Positions 1-11,130 of a stretch of DNA of 64,000 bases are shown piece after piece. The stretch is taken from the NCBI GenBank assembly GCA_016081115.2, contig JABTTQ020000683.1, positions 733,269 through 797,268 on the forward strand, written 5' to 3'. The stretch's first letter is position 1. Every line of letters starts with the position of its first letter. The DNA comes from Rehmannia glutinosa. Lineage: Eukaryota; Streptophyta; Magnoliopsida; Lamiales; Orobanchaceae. The notes beneath the pieces are model-generated. The model did not search any database. It was not told where the DNA came from and saw only the letters and a list, made by a program, of their open reading frames with translations. The position numbers and the translations under genes are program-made.

Positions 1-1560
1 TTGATCTCTGTTAAGCCCTTTCGTGAGCGGATCCGCTATGTTATCCTTTGACTTTACATAGTCAATTGATATAACACCATTAGAGATCAATTGTCTTACG
101 GTATTATGTCTACGACGGATGTGTCTAGACTTACCGTTATACATATTACTTTGTGCTCTCCCTATAGTAGCTTGACTATCACGGTGAATCATCACAGAGG
201 TAATCGGCTTTTTCCAAAGACATGGAATATCTTCTAAGAAATTACGAAGCCACTCCTTCTTCCCCGACTTTATCAAAAGCTATAAACTCGTATTCCATGG
301 TGGATCTAGCTATACAAGTCTCTTAGTGGATTTCCATGATATCGCTCCTCCTCCAATAGTAAATATATATCTACTAGTGGAGTAGGAGTCCTTTGAATAC
401 GAAATCCGGCTAGCATCACTGCATGCCTTCAAGTAATCGGAGGGTAATTCGAGTAGTGTATTCCATAACTCGGGTGTATTTTAGATATCTTAGTACCCTA
501 GTTAGTGCTTTCCAATGCTCTTGGCTTGGATTGCTTGTATACCTACTCAACTTATTTACGAGGATAGGCAAGATCGGACGCGTGTACGAGTTTGTAATGT
601 ACATCAAACTTCCTATCACCTTCGAGTATTCCAACCGAAGCATTGGTTCAGCTTTATTTACTACCAAATTTATGCTCAAATCAATGGGCGTTTTGCATGG
701 TGGACCATCAAAAGCATTGAACTTCTTGAGCACTTTCTCCACATAGTGGGATTGTGTCAAGCTAATTCCTTCAGATGTTTTGCCAATTTTGATTTCGAGA
801 ATCATATCAAAGAATTCCCATGTCTTTCATGTCAAAATTTCTTTTTAACATTTTCTTAGTGTCCATGATTATATCATGACTACTACCCATTATTAACATA
901 TCGTCTACGTATAGACAAACTATGACAAATGCATTTGACATGCCTTTAACATAAACACATTTGTCACATTCGTTGATTTTAAAGCCATTTGACAACATCG
1001 TTGTGTCAAATTTAAGATGCCACTTTTTGGAGCTTGTTTAAGTCCATACGGCGATCTTATCAATTTGCACACCTTTTTCTCTTGACCAGTGCTACAAATC
1101 CTTCAGTCGTTTCCATATATATTTCTTCTTCCAATTCACCATTTAAAACGCGGTTTTTACATCCATTTGGTGAATCTCGAGATTGTGCAAAGCAGCAATC
1201 GCAATAAGCACTCGAATGGATGCAATTCTTGTTACAAGTGAATATGTATCGAAGAAATCACTTCCTTCTTTTTGTTTGAAGCCTTTAGCCACTAACCTGG
1301 CTTTATATTTATCAATAGTTCCATCGGCCCTTTATATTTCTTTTTTAATATCCATTTACACCCTAAAGGTTTACTACCCGCAGGAGATCAACCAACTCCA
1401 GGTATGATTTTGTAAAATGGATTCTATTTCACTATTGATGGCTTCTTTCCAGAGCGGAGCATCCGGACTAGACAGACCTTTAACGAGATTTTGGCTCACC
1501 GCCTAATAAGTAAGTGACAAAATCAGGACCAAATGATGTAGCAGTTTTAGTCCTTTTACT
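1..1560 (-). pseudogene. copia reverse transcriptase and RNase H remnant
   Basis: Reverse transcriptase fragments include CVYVKGMSNAFVIVCLYVDD at 998-807, with the YVDD catalytic box, and the following segment 805-416 (LTQSHYVEKVLKKF, YSKVIGSLMYITNSYTRP). The first 400 bases encode the RNase H C-terminus, ending in IADPLTKGLNRDQ near position 10. Several frameshifts between 998 and 1560 break the fingers and palm region. Confidence 0.85.
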
Positions 1561-1699
1561 TCATCTTGGTTCTTCATTCTTTTGTGAAGAACTACTTACA
1601 TTCTCATAAGTTCTTTTGTTAGAACTTATTCCAACCCTTTCTTTACAAGGATATACATTTTCAAGAAATATTGCATTTCTTGATTCAATTATGGTACCT

Positions 1700-2329
1700 T
1701 CAGAAATTTCTGGATTTTCTGACTTGTGTACCAAGAACTCGATATGCACTACTGTTGTATGCATATCCTATAAAAATACAATCAACCGTCTTAGGGCCAA
1801 TTTTGACTTGTTTAGGTTCAGGTATTGCTACCTTAGCCAAACACCCCCACACTTTAAGGTATTTATAAGATGGCTTATGATTTTTCCACAATTCATAAGG
1901 TGTCTTGTTTTTCCCTTTAAGTGGGATTTTATTTAAAATGTGGTTTGCTGTCAAAACAGCTTCCCCCCACATGTTCTGAGGTAGTCCAGAACTAATCAAC
2001 ATGACATTCATCATTTCTTTTAAAGTTCGATTTTTACGTTCAACAATGCCATTAGATTGTGGTGAATATGGTGCAGTAGATTGATGAATTATTCCCACTT
2101 TGGTTACATAATTCTTCAAAAGGTGCAACATATTCTCCACTCTATCACTCCGAATTATTTTAATCCGGCTCCCAAGTTGATTTTCAACCTCATTTTTATA
2201 ATTTTTGAAAGCTTCCAATGTTTCATCTTTGCTTCTTAATAAATATAAGTAGCAAAATCTTGTGCAATCATCAATAAAAGTGATGAAGTATTTTTTACCA
2301 CCTCTAGTTTTGCACAAATTTCGGATCAC
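1700..2329 (-). pseudogene. copia integrase core (rve) remnant
   Basis: A 209-residue open segment carries the integrase catalytic core: first aspartate in YFITFIDDCTR, second in IIRSDR, and the glutamate in NGIVERKNRTL with the usual spacing. It is followed by the copia-specific MWGEAVLTANHILN and PYELW segments and the KVWGCLA and CIFIGY motifs. The sequence after the second aspartate (VENMLHLL in place of the usual GGEF) is diverged. N-terminal zinc-finger and GAG-pre-integrase regions upstream (2400-2700) are not open. Confidence 0.85.
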
Positions 2330-2718
2330 ATATAAGATGTATCAATTCTAGAGTCTTGTATTTCTTTCTGAGAATGAAAAGGTAACTTAGCCATTTTAGC
2401 TTCAATCTGATTTCACATCTCTTTTGAGAATCAATTTTTGAAGTTGGAAGTAATTCCAAGTTCATTAATCTTTTATAGCATTTAGATTAACATGCCCTAA
2501 TCTAACATGCCACAAATCGAATACTCAAGCATATAAAACGTAAGTAGGCTCAATTTTATTGTCGCTTGAATCGGTTACACGTGAATCGCCATTACATTCA
2601 TTTTGAAGTCCGTTATACGGATAACCTTTTTCTAGAACGCCCAAACTTAGTTAAAATAAACTTTTCGAGACTCAAACATAAGTCTAAAACCATGGTTTAC
2701 AAGAAGAGATCCTCGACA

Positions 2719-2973
2719 CTAGATTCTTCCCATTTCTCGGGACATGAAGAACATCCTTGAGAAGCGGCTCTTTTCAGTGAGCTTGAACCACGTTGCCAAA
2801 ACCTGCAACATCGGAAGAGGAAGAATTACCCATATTAAGTTTTCTACCCGCAAGGGGTGTAGGTAGAGAACGCATCCTTGTCGAACGGACATGCCGAGTG
2901 GCCCCGTGTCAATATACCACTCCCTTGGATTATCCACAAGATTTGCCTCAAAAACCACTGCAGATAGATCCAT
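2719..2973 (-). pseudogene. copia aspartic protease remnant
   Basis: The minus-strand reading frame contains NPREWYIDTG, the typical copia protease active-site region in which WYIDTGA precedes a his/cys segment. After DTG the frame shifts and the expected sequence is lost; a downstream piece reads MFFMSREMG where the family has a conserved LHVP-type segment. It lies between gag and integrase, as expected. Confidence 0.65.
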
Positions 2974-3041
2974 ATCGTCGATTCTTGGATCGTACCTTTG
3001 TGTTCAACCACATTAGCATTAGGCTGTCTATATTTTGGTTT

Positions 3042-3771
3042 TTAGGAAGTCGACGGATCCTTAGCCATGTGGTTGGGCTTTCCACAATTGTGACAATTTC
3101 TGTAAACGGCTTTTTGTTTACGTGCTTTTTCCCTTGTAGTTGTTGTTGTTATTGTCACGTTTCCTTTTCTTTCTTTGTTACTAGAATCGCCATGTTCTAG
3201 CAAATTCGCCTTTGCATCAACAAGACCCTTTTCAAACCTTGAATCTAATTTGCGATTACCTTCCTCAATTCGTAAACGCATAATTAGATCTTAAAGATTT
3301 ATTTCTTTTCGCTTGTGCTTCAAATAATTTTGAAGTCTTTCCATCCAGTGGCAACTTTTCAATCATGCACGCCACTTGAAAGCTTTCATCCAATTGCATT
3401 CTTCCGCACGAATATCGTGCATAATTAATCGCAATTCTTGAGCTTGATCCATGACAGTTCTAGAATCCACCATTTTGAAATCTAGAAACTCGCCAACCAC
3501 GAACTTCTTGGAACCGGCGTCCTCCGATTAAGATTTCTTTTCCAAAGAATCCCCAGCTCTTTGGAAGATTTCACTTCACTATACACATTGTATAGCGAGT
3601 CGATAGTCCATTTAGGACATAGTTGCGCACAGAAGTCACCCGGCCCCAAGCATCAAAGGCAACACGTTTTTCATTGTTGGTTTCATTTTCTTCCACCACT
3701 GGTGGATCCTCCTTCGGGGAACTTAAGCGTGCTCAACGTAGTCGATAAAACAACATCTTGGATTGCCATCT
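3042..3771 (-). pseudogene. copia gag remnant
   Basis: A probable gag start is the ATG at 3771 on the minus strand (MAIQDVVLSTTLSTLKFPEG), which runs into a stop after about 25 residues. Further down, 3281-3042 encodes a basic linker and a zinc-knuckle remnant, CHNCGKPNHMAKD. The CX2CX4H part is present, but the final cysteine of the CCHC knuckle is missing (proline at that place). Frameshifts separate the pieces. Confidence 0.7.
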
Positions 3772-4196
3772 TTTGAAATCGGCACGAGAAAATTTTTACG
3801 GCTTCTCAAAGAAGAACAGGAGCAAGTAGAGGAACATTCACCCTGAAGTAGACGCCATCGTTTACGTAAAAAAAAAATGTTTATCTTGCGTTGTTGATAT
3901 CTCGTATTTTATTTCAGAATCGGATTACAAAGGAATCGCAACAAACTATTACAAAGAAATTGAAAAATTGCGAATAGGCGAGGCGAGTAAAAACTCTATC
4001 CGCAAGATAAACACGCCCCGTATAAGTCTTTGCCGAGCAGGCGTGTTATCCCCAAAGATACAAAGCTTCGTCTCTTGTAATAGCAAAGACGCAAATTACA
4101 AGGCACCTTTCGAACTGAAATGTGCAAAACTGAGTACACTATGCAAATACAAGAAAGAAAATGAGTATGAAAGTGTGTAATCTGAACAACAACAAT

Positions 4197-4209
4197 GCTC
4201 CTATTTATA
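4197..4209 (-). promoter_or_regulatory. TATA box of the copia LTR promoter
   Basis: Minus strand reads TCCTATAAATAGGA inside the LTR, upstream of gag. Position and orientation fit the retrotransposon's own promoter. Confidence 0.6.
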
Positions 4210-4248
4210 GGACTTCCAACCAGTCTTGGGTTCTCTTTCTTTGCAGGC

Positions 4249-4334
4249 AAGAACTCCAGGATAATGGGTCAGAACCTCCAGGTAGTGGGCACTCCTTCAA
4301 TGACAACTATGTCAGAACTTCCAAGTAGTGGGTG
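4249..4334 (-). repeat. Three short U3 repeats in the copia LTR
   Basis: A roughly 21-bp motif of the form AGAACYTCCARGTAGTGGG occurs at about 4249, 4270 and 4313, just upstream of the TATA box on the minus strand. Repeated U3 motifs act as stress-response enhancers in the tobacco elements Tnt1 and Tto1; that role here is inferred from position only. Confidence 0.5.
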
Positions 4335-4830
4335 AGTGGTCTTTGTTTCCATTATAAAAGCTGCAGTTTCAGCTTTTAAGTTACAACTTTATTTGTTTTT
4401 ATTCTCCAAAAAATAAAAAACAAATGTTTTCTGTGCAACGGGACACGGGACACGGGCACGGGCCGGGCGGGCGCGCGCGCGCGCGTGTGGCCTTGCCCAC
4501 CACACCTCACATGTGTATAGTTATTTCATCTTGCACATTCTTATACACCCACTTACTTATATATTGAATAAAATTAATATTTTATTCCCATGTGGGATGG
4601 TGTCTTTTCACCTTCCCATCATCCATTATCCTATTTCAAAGCGACTATCTTGTGGATTTTATTTCCCACTCACCACTAAATGGTTTTGAGAAGTTAAATA
4701 TACCACACTCATCTACTCGAAACGTAGAATTTTATTTTAATATTTAATTCCTCCAAAATTAAATAATTAGTCACTAAAAAATTGGTCAAAGTTAGGTATC
4801 AACCATTACTTCTCAAACCAATTTCCAACA

Positions 4831-5727
4831 ATTATTCCTTTTTTGATATAATTAGAATATAATAATTATTTAGAACGTTACTAAATATTGGGTATTATCT
4901 GTTGGCTCGAATTTGAAGAGGACCGAACAATTTTGGGATAATTAGAAAAATTCAAAATTCAATACTTATATGGTTGTTTCTTTTTTTTTTAACTGCAAAT
5001 CCTGGTAGAGTAGGAAGGTAATCGGACTCGGGCAAAAGTCTGAGTTTTCCAAACATCTTACCACTAGGCCACTAAGTGATTCTCATTTGTATGGTTGTTT
5101 AGGGAAAATAATGAACAAGTAGGTGAAGACTGCAGACTGTATTAAAGCCGAGAGATAACTAAACCATTGTCATTTCCCCTAACGATTAAACTAGACAATT
5201 ATTTTTTACGATATATAATGTCCTTTTATTTCTCTAATCAAAATAAAACCAAATGAGATGTTAATCTCTAGAAGAGTTTTAATTATTCCTTTCAAAGTCT
5301 TCACATGAAAATATTTTTGTAGAGAATTATTGCAAGGCGACCGACGACCTATAATCTAATTTCATGTAATAGTTAAATTTGGTTGAGAATTGATTGAACT
5401 AATTTAATTATTGAAGGGCTGTTTGAGCAACTAGGACAAAAATACAACAACTTGCAGTAGCAAACTTATTATGGAAAATGAATTAAAAAGCTTCAAGTGG
5501 ATAAGAAATTTAGGAGACAGAGGACCTATCTAGTTGACGACATGAAACATATATAGTTGAAATATTGGATGCACCCAAAATTTGATTAATAATTTCGCTT
5601 GTAATCTATTGACAAGTTGAGAATTCGCATTTATTTACACTCTTCGTACACTTAGGAGTAGGGCTGAGAGGGTTTCTCTATGTAACAAACTACAGAGTAC
5701 AAACACGAAATTATTTTTATTACTTAA
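4831..5727. other. Intergenic spacer, no gene seen
   Basis: AT-rich DNA with no long reading frame and no element ends that I can define. The adjacent (GC)n tract at about 4465-4485 lies inside the copia LTR. Confidence 0.5.
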
Positions 5728-5765
5728 GGGATAATTACAAAAAACAAAAATACCCATAAGGTTTA
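5728..5765. repeat. Partial inverted-repeat element end
   Basis: GGGATAATTACAAAAAACA followed by TACCCATAAGGTTT resembles the inverted right end of the small element at 12032-12247. It may be a remnant of the site the gypsy element entered, or an independent partial copy. Confidence 0.35.
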
Positions 5766-5790
5766 GGACTGGTTGCTCCCAAAAAAGTCC

Positions 5791-6945
5791 TCCTCTCGCC
5801 GATCGACTTCCAAGCTGAACTCCTCCGTGAAACCTGCACAAGGGGGGCCAGAAGAGGGCTCCGGCGTACCCTCTCCGATGCTTAAGTCAGTGATTTGGAA
5901 GAGAAGCAAGAGATAGAAGAATACAATGTAACAGTAAAGATGAGATTAGGTTAAGAATGAACCTGGACTTGGGCTTTTCTAGCTTAGCTCGGATTAGGGT
6001 TTCCGTAAAATCCGGGATTCTGTTACGATTGGGTAACAGAATCATCATTAGGATAGGATCGAATCTTCTAAAACCCTAATTTCTCGACGTGTCGCAGAGT
6101 TGGCCCAACTACAAGAGTTCTTCAGGTCGGCTCATAAAGTCATCTAATGTTGACCCTCATCACAGAGCTCTCACAGCTCACCCAAAGCTCTACAACTCTT
6201 CAGCTCATCCCATTAGCAGAGCTCATCAGCTCTTCCGTTAGCAGAGCTCATAAGCTCTTTAGTTCAGCCCATTAGCAGAGCTCATCAGCTCTTCAGTTCG
6301 GCCATTAGGAGAGCTCATCAGCTCTTCAGGTCGGCCATTAGGAGAGCTCATCAGCTCTTCAGATCGGCCTTTTAACAGAGCTCATCAGCTCTTCCTATTT
6401 AGCAGAGCTCATCGCCTCTTGGTCGGCCATTAGGAGAGCTCATTAGCTCTTTAGGACGGCCATTTAGCAGAGCTCATCAGCTCTTCCAATTAGCGCGAGC
6501 TCGTCGGCTCATCGGTCAACCATTAGCGCAGAGCTCATCGGCTCTTCAAATCGGCCATTAGGAGAGCTCATCAGCTCTTCCTATTAGCAGAGCCCATCAG
6601 CTCATCAGGTCGGCCATTAGCAGAGCTCATCAGCTCTTCAGGTCGGCCATTAGGAGAGCTCATCAGCTCTTCAGATCGGCCTTTTAACAGAGCTCATCAG
6701 CTCTTCCTATTTAGCAGAGCTCATCAGCTCTTCAAGTCGGCCATTAGGAGAGCTCATCAGCTCTTCCTATTAGCAGAGCCCATCAGCTCATCAGGTCGGC
6801 CATTAGCAGAGCTCATCAGCTCTTCAGGTCGGCCATTTAACAGGGCTTCTTCAGTTCGGCCCATTAGCAGTGCTTCTTCAGTTCGGCCCATTAGCAGGGC
6901 TTCTTCAGTTCGGCCCATGTGGTCAACCTAAATGGACCCTCATCA
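5791..6945 (-). repeat. 3' LTR of the gypsy element
   Basis: Matches 10948-12030 closely by eye. The inner edge (TGATGAGGGTC on the minus strand, starting at 6945) directly follows a polypurine tract, which fixes this end. The outer edge is set where similarity to the other copy stops, near 5791, and is approximate. It is about 70 bp longer than its partner because of a different number of internal short repeats. The TATA box seen in the other LTR is altered here (TAGAAAAG at 5974-5981). Confidence 0.8.
6150..6930. repeat. Short hairpin-forming tandem repeats in the 3' LTR
   Basis: Units of about 35-45 bp contain AGAGCTCATCAGCTCT, a 6-bp inverted repeat around CATC, joined by TTCAGGTCGGCCATTAG-type linkers. 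I count roughly 15-20 imperfect copies. Reading frames in this stretch (RAHQLF..., AELISSS...) arise from the repeat and are not proteins. Confidence 0.85.
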
Positions 6946-6957
6946 ATTGCTCCCCCC
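6946..6957 (-). other. Polypurine tract of the gypsy element
   Basis: Minus strand GGGGGGAGCAATT lies immediately before the first base of the 3' LTR, the expected site for plus-strand priming. Confidence 0.75.
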
Positions 6958-7195
6958 AACTATGGATGGAATGATTAAACATTTCAGACATAGTTTCTTC
7001 AACCGAACTGAATTGCCTCTAGGGTTTGTGTCTTCAAATTCCCAGATCTTTGCCATGTACCACTAATGTGGATAAGGCTCAAACTAAAGGTATTGAGATC
7101 AGACATCGGGATTTTCTACTATCCGTGGAGGGCTCTTCCATTATCCAATCAGTTCGTGAGCGTGTCAAGCAAATCCTCCACAGCTCTACCGATTT

Positions 7196-8510
7196 GTTTT
7201 TTTAAGGGTAGCTGGCTCGAGCCGAGCTCCTTGCCTTGGCCTCGTGGCCCCAAGCAATTGGATTCTAGTCCGTGCTGAGCTCCAAATACTTGTCATTCAT
7301 TTTTTTAAGGGTAGCTGGCTCGAGTCGCGCTCCTTGCCTTGGCCTCGTGGCCCCAAGCAATCGGATTCTAGTTCGTGCTGAGCTCCAAATACTTGTCATT
7401 CATTTTTTTTTCCGAAAGAAACTGGCTCGAGCCGAGCTCTTTGCTTTGGCCTCGTGGCCCCAAGTATTTGGAGTCTAGCTCGAGCTGAGCTCCAAATACT
7501 TGTCACATTCTTCAAAGGTAGCTGGCTCGAGTCGAGCTCTTTGCTTTGGCCTCGTGGCCCCAAGTATTTGGAGTCTAGCTCGAGCTGAGCTCCAAATACT
7601 TGTCAATTTCTTCAAAGGTAGCTGGCTCGAGCCGAGCTCCTTGCATTGGCCTCATGGCCCCAAGTATTTGGAGTCTAGCTCGAGCTGAACTCCAAATACT
7701 TGTCAATTTCTTCAAAGGGAGTTGGCTCAAGCCGAGCTCCTTGCATTGGCCTCGTGGCCCCAAGTATTTGGAGTCTAGCTCGAGCTGAGCTCGAAATACT
7801 TGTCAATTTCTTCAAAGGTAGCTATCTCGAGCCGAGCTCCTTGCATTGGCCTCGTGGCCCCAAGTATTTGGAGTCTAGCTCGAGCTGAGCTCCAAATACT
7901 TGTCAATTTCTTCAAAGGAAGTTGGCTCGAGCTGAGCTCCTTGCATTGGCCTCGTGGCCCCAAGTATTTGAGTCAGCTCGAGCCGAGCTCCAAATACTTA
8001 TCAATTTCTTCAAAGGAAGCCGGCTCGAGCCGAGCTCCTTGCATTGGCCTCGTGGCCCCAAGTATTTAGAGTCTAGCTCGAGTGAGCTCCAAATACTTGT
8101 CAATTTCTTCAAAGGAAGGCTCGGCTCGAGCCGAGCTCCTTGCATTGGCCTCGTGGCCCCAAGTATTTGAGTCTTGCTCGAGCCGAGCTCCAAATACTTG
8201 TCAATTTCTTCAAAGGTAGCTGGCTCAAGCCGAGCTCCTTGTATTGGCCTCGTGGCCCCAAGTATTTGGAGTCTAGCTCGAGCTGAGCTCCAAATACTTG
8301 TCAATTTCTTCAAAGGAAGCTGGCTCAAGCCGAACTCCTTGCATTGGCCTCATGGCCCCAAGTATTTGGAGTCTAGCTCGAGCTGAGCTCCAAATACTTG
8401 TCAATTTCTTCAAAGGTAGCTGGCTCGAGCCGAGCTCCTTGCATTGGCCTCGTGGCCCCAAGTATTTGGAGTCTAGCTCAAGCTGAGCTCCAAATACTTG
8501 TCAATTTTCT
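7196..8510. repeat. 100-bp tandem array, about 13 units, with 42-bp palindromes
   Basis: Units start near 7207, 7310, 7420, 7516, 7616, 7716, 7816, 7916, 8013, 8113, 8215, 8315 and 8415. Each contains GGCTCGAGCCGAGCTC, then TTGGCCTCGTGGCCCCAA, then from the third unit on a near-perfect palindrome: left arm CAAGTATTTGGAG, a TCT/GAG mismatch, the core AGCTCGAGCT, and right arm CTCCAAATACTTG. Palindromes at 7461, 7561, 7661, 7761 and 7861 are exactly 100 bp apart. The two units nearest the 3' LTR keep only the right arm. The array lies between the protease stop and the polypurine tract, so it is part of the element's transcript. Confidence 0.95.
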
Positions 8511-8652
8511 TCCGAACTTATTTCTGAACACATAATTTAGGGAAGTAAATCAATTTCATTCAAATCGCCAAAAAAGTTCTTCATTACATTAGATATCTTT
8601 AATCCTACGAGTAATATTACTTTAAATCGTTGTTATTCCACGCCCGCGGGAG

Positions 8653-9230
8653 TTATTGCCCATTTAGCTCTTCCAGCTCATCTGATAAACCTTTCCCGAC
8701 CTCAGTGACCTTATCAGGGTCTCCTGGTACTTGCTCTACAGACATGAGTTCATCATTTGATTGCACATGCTCAACTGGCTCATCTTCCAACTTAATAATC
8801 TTATCTTTATTCTTATCATCATCAAAAATACTCCCCCTCTCAACTTTCTGAATGCTCTCTACATACAATTTCCTTGACATATATTGATCCCCATCGACCT
8901 CACCGACCTCTGCTCCTACTGGGAATTTCATTTTCAAATGATATACAGAAACCACATCCTGGAAAGCATTTAACGATGACCTACCCAACATTGCATTATA
9001 CGAAGAGGGTGCATCAACTACTAAAAACCTTATCATTCTCGTTTTAAGGCTTGGTTCCTTACCTAGAGAGACATGTAAAGTGATCATACCTATGGGTAGG
9101 ATGGTTCCTCCCGCAAATCCGACCAACGCTGTATCCACTGACTCCAAGCCGACCTGGAGGTCCATCTTCCTGTAGCACTCATAGAACAGGATATCTGCCG
9201 AACTCCCTGTATCGACAAATACTCATTGAA
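8653..9230 (-). pseudogene. gypsy aspartic protease, cut off from gag by one stop
   Basis: Reading the same frame on from gag, one TGA (around 9226) follows NYDVQ; the next residues are VFVDTGSSADILFYECYRKMD, the retropepsin active site. The domain continues to 8653 with GFAGGTILPIGMITL and FLVVDAPSSYNAMLGRSSLNAF. It ends after an acidic linker (VPGDPDKVTEVGKGL), the point where full-length relatives run on into reverse transcriptase. CGA to TGA is a plausible origin of the stop, since relatives often have arginine there. Confidence 0.85.
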
Positions 9231-10737
9231 CATCATAGTTAGAAATTGTGGTTGTGATCACAAGAGCATCGCTATGGGGAGTTACGACACCCTTGCTATC
9301 ATTCGGTCCGAACTGGATATTTGTCCCTGGTCCAACCTGCTCCACCTTCATGTGCTCTTGCACCCGATCTAGAGCTGCTGATCGGATATAGCTTTTTTGA
9401 GCTCTCCTTGAATCCCCCTCTACTGGTCCTCCGACTATCATTTGGATCACCGCCCACCGAGGTGGAGGTGGGGGCAGGTCATCCATCTCCTCCGCCCGCT
9501 TCTCCTTCCACCTATCCACGTAAACAAATTCCTTCAAGTGCCCCTCTTGGATTAACCTCTCGATCTCATCCCTAAGGTGCGTACACCGCTCCGTTGTATG
9601 TCCGTACACATTGTGGAACCTGCAATATTCCTTGCACTTTACTTTCGTTGGTGCTTCAGTATGTGCCTTTGGCCACCTCAGGTCGGGATGCCCTTCAATA
9701 GCTATGAGTACCTCGGCTTGAGGTAGGGCCAACGGTGTGTATCTCTCGTACCTCGATCGTCCACACATCGTCTCGGGCTTAGGCTTCTTCTGTGGTGCCT
9801 TATCCTCCTGAGCTTCCTTCCTTTCTCTCCTCTTCGCCGTGTCTTCCTACTTCATTTACCTCGCCTCTTCCAGGTTAATATACCTCTCCACCCGGGCTAA
9901 CAACTCATCAAAAGTCTTAGCTGGCTCTATCACCAAAGATTCAAAAAACTCTCCATCTTTCAGGCCTTGAGCTAAGGCATTAGCCAGAATCTCCGGGCTA
10001 GCCGAAGGCACCTCCAACTTTGCCGCGGTAAACCTCTGTATATAGCTCCGAAGTCCTTCCCCTTCCCTCTGCTTGATGCTAAACGAGTCGGGGTGCTTTT
10101 TTACGTACTTACGATACTCGTGAGCAGTTGAGAAATGCCGAACTGAAGTCATCAAAATTTCTAATAGAGCCTGGAGCAAGCTGGTTAAACCATTGTTGAG
10201 CTGACTTCGTCAGAGTGGTGGGGAAGACTCTACACATCACGCCATCCGTGAACCTGTGTAGCAAAGTCGCATTCTCGAAACGACAAAGATGATCCCACGG
10301 GTCCGTGGTACCATCATATTCAAAGCTCAGAGCTCGATAGGAGGATGTGAGCTCATCCGCCATCATTCATCCGAGAAGGGAGTTTCCCTCCGCACTCGGA
10401 CTGAAGTCGCTCCCGGCGCTCCTGCCACCCTCCTACGAATATCCCTCACCTCACGATGGAGGTCATCCATCCGCTCCGACCAGTCCTGATCCTCAGTTGA
10501 TGTGGGCTCCGCCCTCGACGAATGCATCTCTTCTGCCACTGCAGGCCACCGACCTCTCTTCCCGACCTCTGGGGGGACCACTGGAGGAGGGACCACAGAA
10601 GGAGAGACCAAAGGCGGAGTTGGTGGCGGAAGCATCTCCCTCAGCCGCCTTTCCACCGTTTGCTCAACGACCCTAGTAATGAAACCACCCAATTGTTCAA
10701 AGAACATTGGGCCCAAATCAACACTTCCACTAGACAT
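9223..10737 (-). pseudogene. gypsy gag, frameshifted
   Basis: Probable start at the ATG at 10737 (MSSGSVDLGPMFFEQLGG). Then comes a proline-rich stretch, the retrotransposon gag core in two shifted pieces (10366-10109 with YDGTTDPWDHLCRFENA and WFNQLAPGSIRNFDDFSSAF; 10179-9856 with SFSIKQREGEGLRSYIQRF and GLKDGEFFESL), and a third piece (9768-9223). The last holds a CCHC-like motif, CRFHNVYGHTTERC, followed by LRDEIERLIQEGHL, a combination typical of plant Tat/Ogre-type gag. At least two frame changes break the gene. A gag particle protein that packages element RNA is the family role. Confidence 0.85.
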
Positions 10738-11130
10738 GGGTGTCTATCCATCCACTCCAACCCTCGGAAACCGCTGCCCTCCACCCTCCACAAGAGGTGG
10801 TGGAGGTCTGGTGTCTTCTTGCGTAACTCCGCCCGGAGTGTCTCCCAACGGCGTACGATTCAGATCCTCTTCCAAATTTCTCCTGATATCTTCCATAACC
10901 ATCACTTGAAGCTCACGTCTTCGCTCAATCTTCCTAGTGATGAGCTCTCCTCTCTCCGATCGACTTTCAAGCTGAACTCCTCCGTGAAACCTGCACAAGG
11001 GGGGCCGAAAGGGGACTCCGGCGTACCCTCTCCGATGCTTAAGTCAGTGAGTTGGAAGAGAAGCAAGAGGTAGAAGAATACAATGTAATAGTAAAGATGA
11101 GATTAGGTTAAGAATGAACCTGAACTTGGG

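Larger units (their letters stand above)
1..4830 (-). mobile_element. Ty1/copia LTR retrotransposon, decayed, 3' end beyond window
   Basis: Reading the minus strand from 4830 downward, the order is LTR, gag with a zinc-knuckle remnant, protease, integrase, reverse transcriptase, RNase H. That is the Ty1/copia order (integrase before reverse transcriptase). Many frameshifts and stops break the single polyprotein, so it is not functional. The RNase H C-terminus is reached at the very start of the window (minus-strand reading ends in DNIADPLTKGL around 20-60), so the 3' LTR must lie just outside. Sequence flavour resembles the Tork/TNT-like group, but the lineage was not tested. Confidence 0.9.
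3878..4830 (-). repeat. 5' LTR of the copia element
   Basis: The 953-bp stretch begins TG and ends CA in either reading, and its 5' end on the minus strand reads TGTTGGAAATTGG, typical of copia LTRs. Gag starts about 100 bp downstream of its 3' end. A TATA-like box and short upstream repeats fit a U3 region. The partner LTR is outside the window, so the boundaries rest on the TG..CA ends and position only. I did not find a clear tRNA primer-binding match next to it. Confidence 0.6.

Noticed and set aside
7500..8486. Overlapping 62-138 residue frames on both strands (MSISSKVAGSSRAPC..., MGPRGQCKELG...)
   Set aside because: They are translations of the 100-bp tandem unit in several frames and strands; no start context or domain. 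The array, not a protein, is the feature.
7196..8510. Regular repeat array resembling a CRISPR
   Set aside because: The whole 100-bp unit repeats with no unique spacers, it lies inside a plant retrotransposon, and no cas genes exist here.
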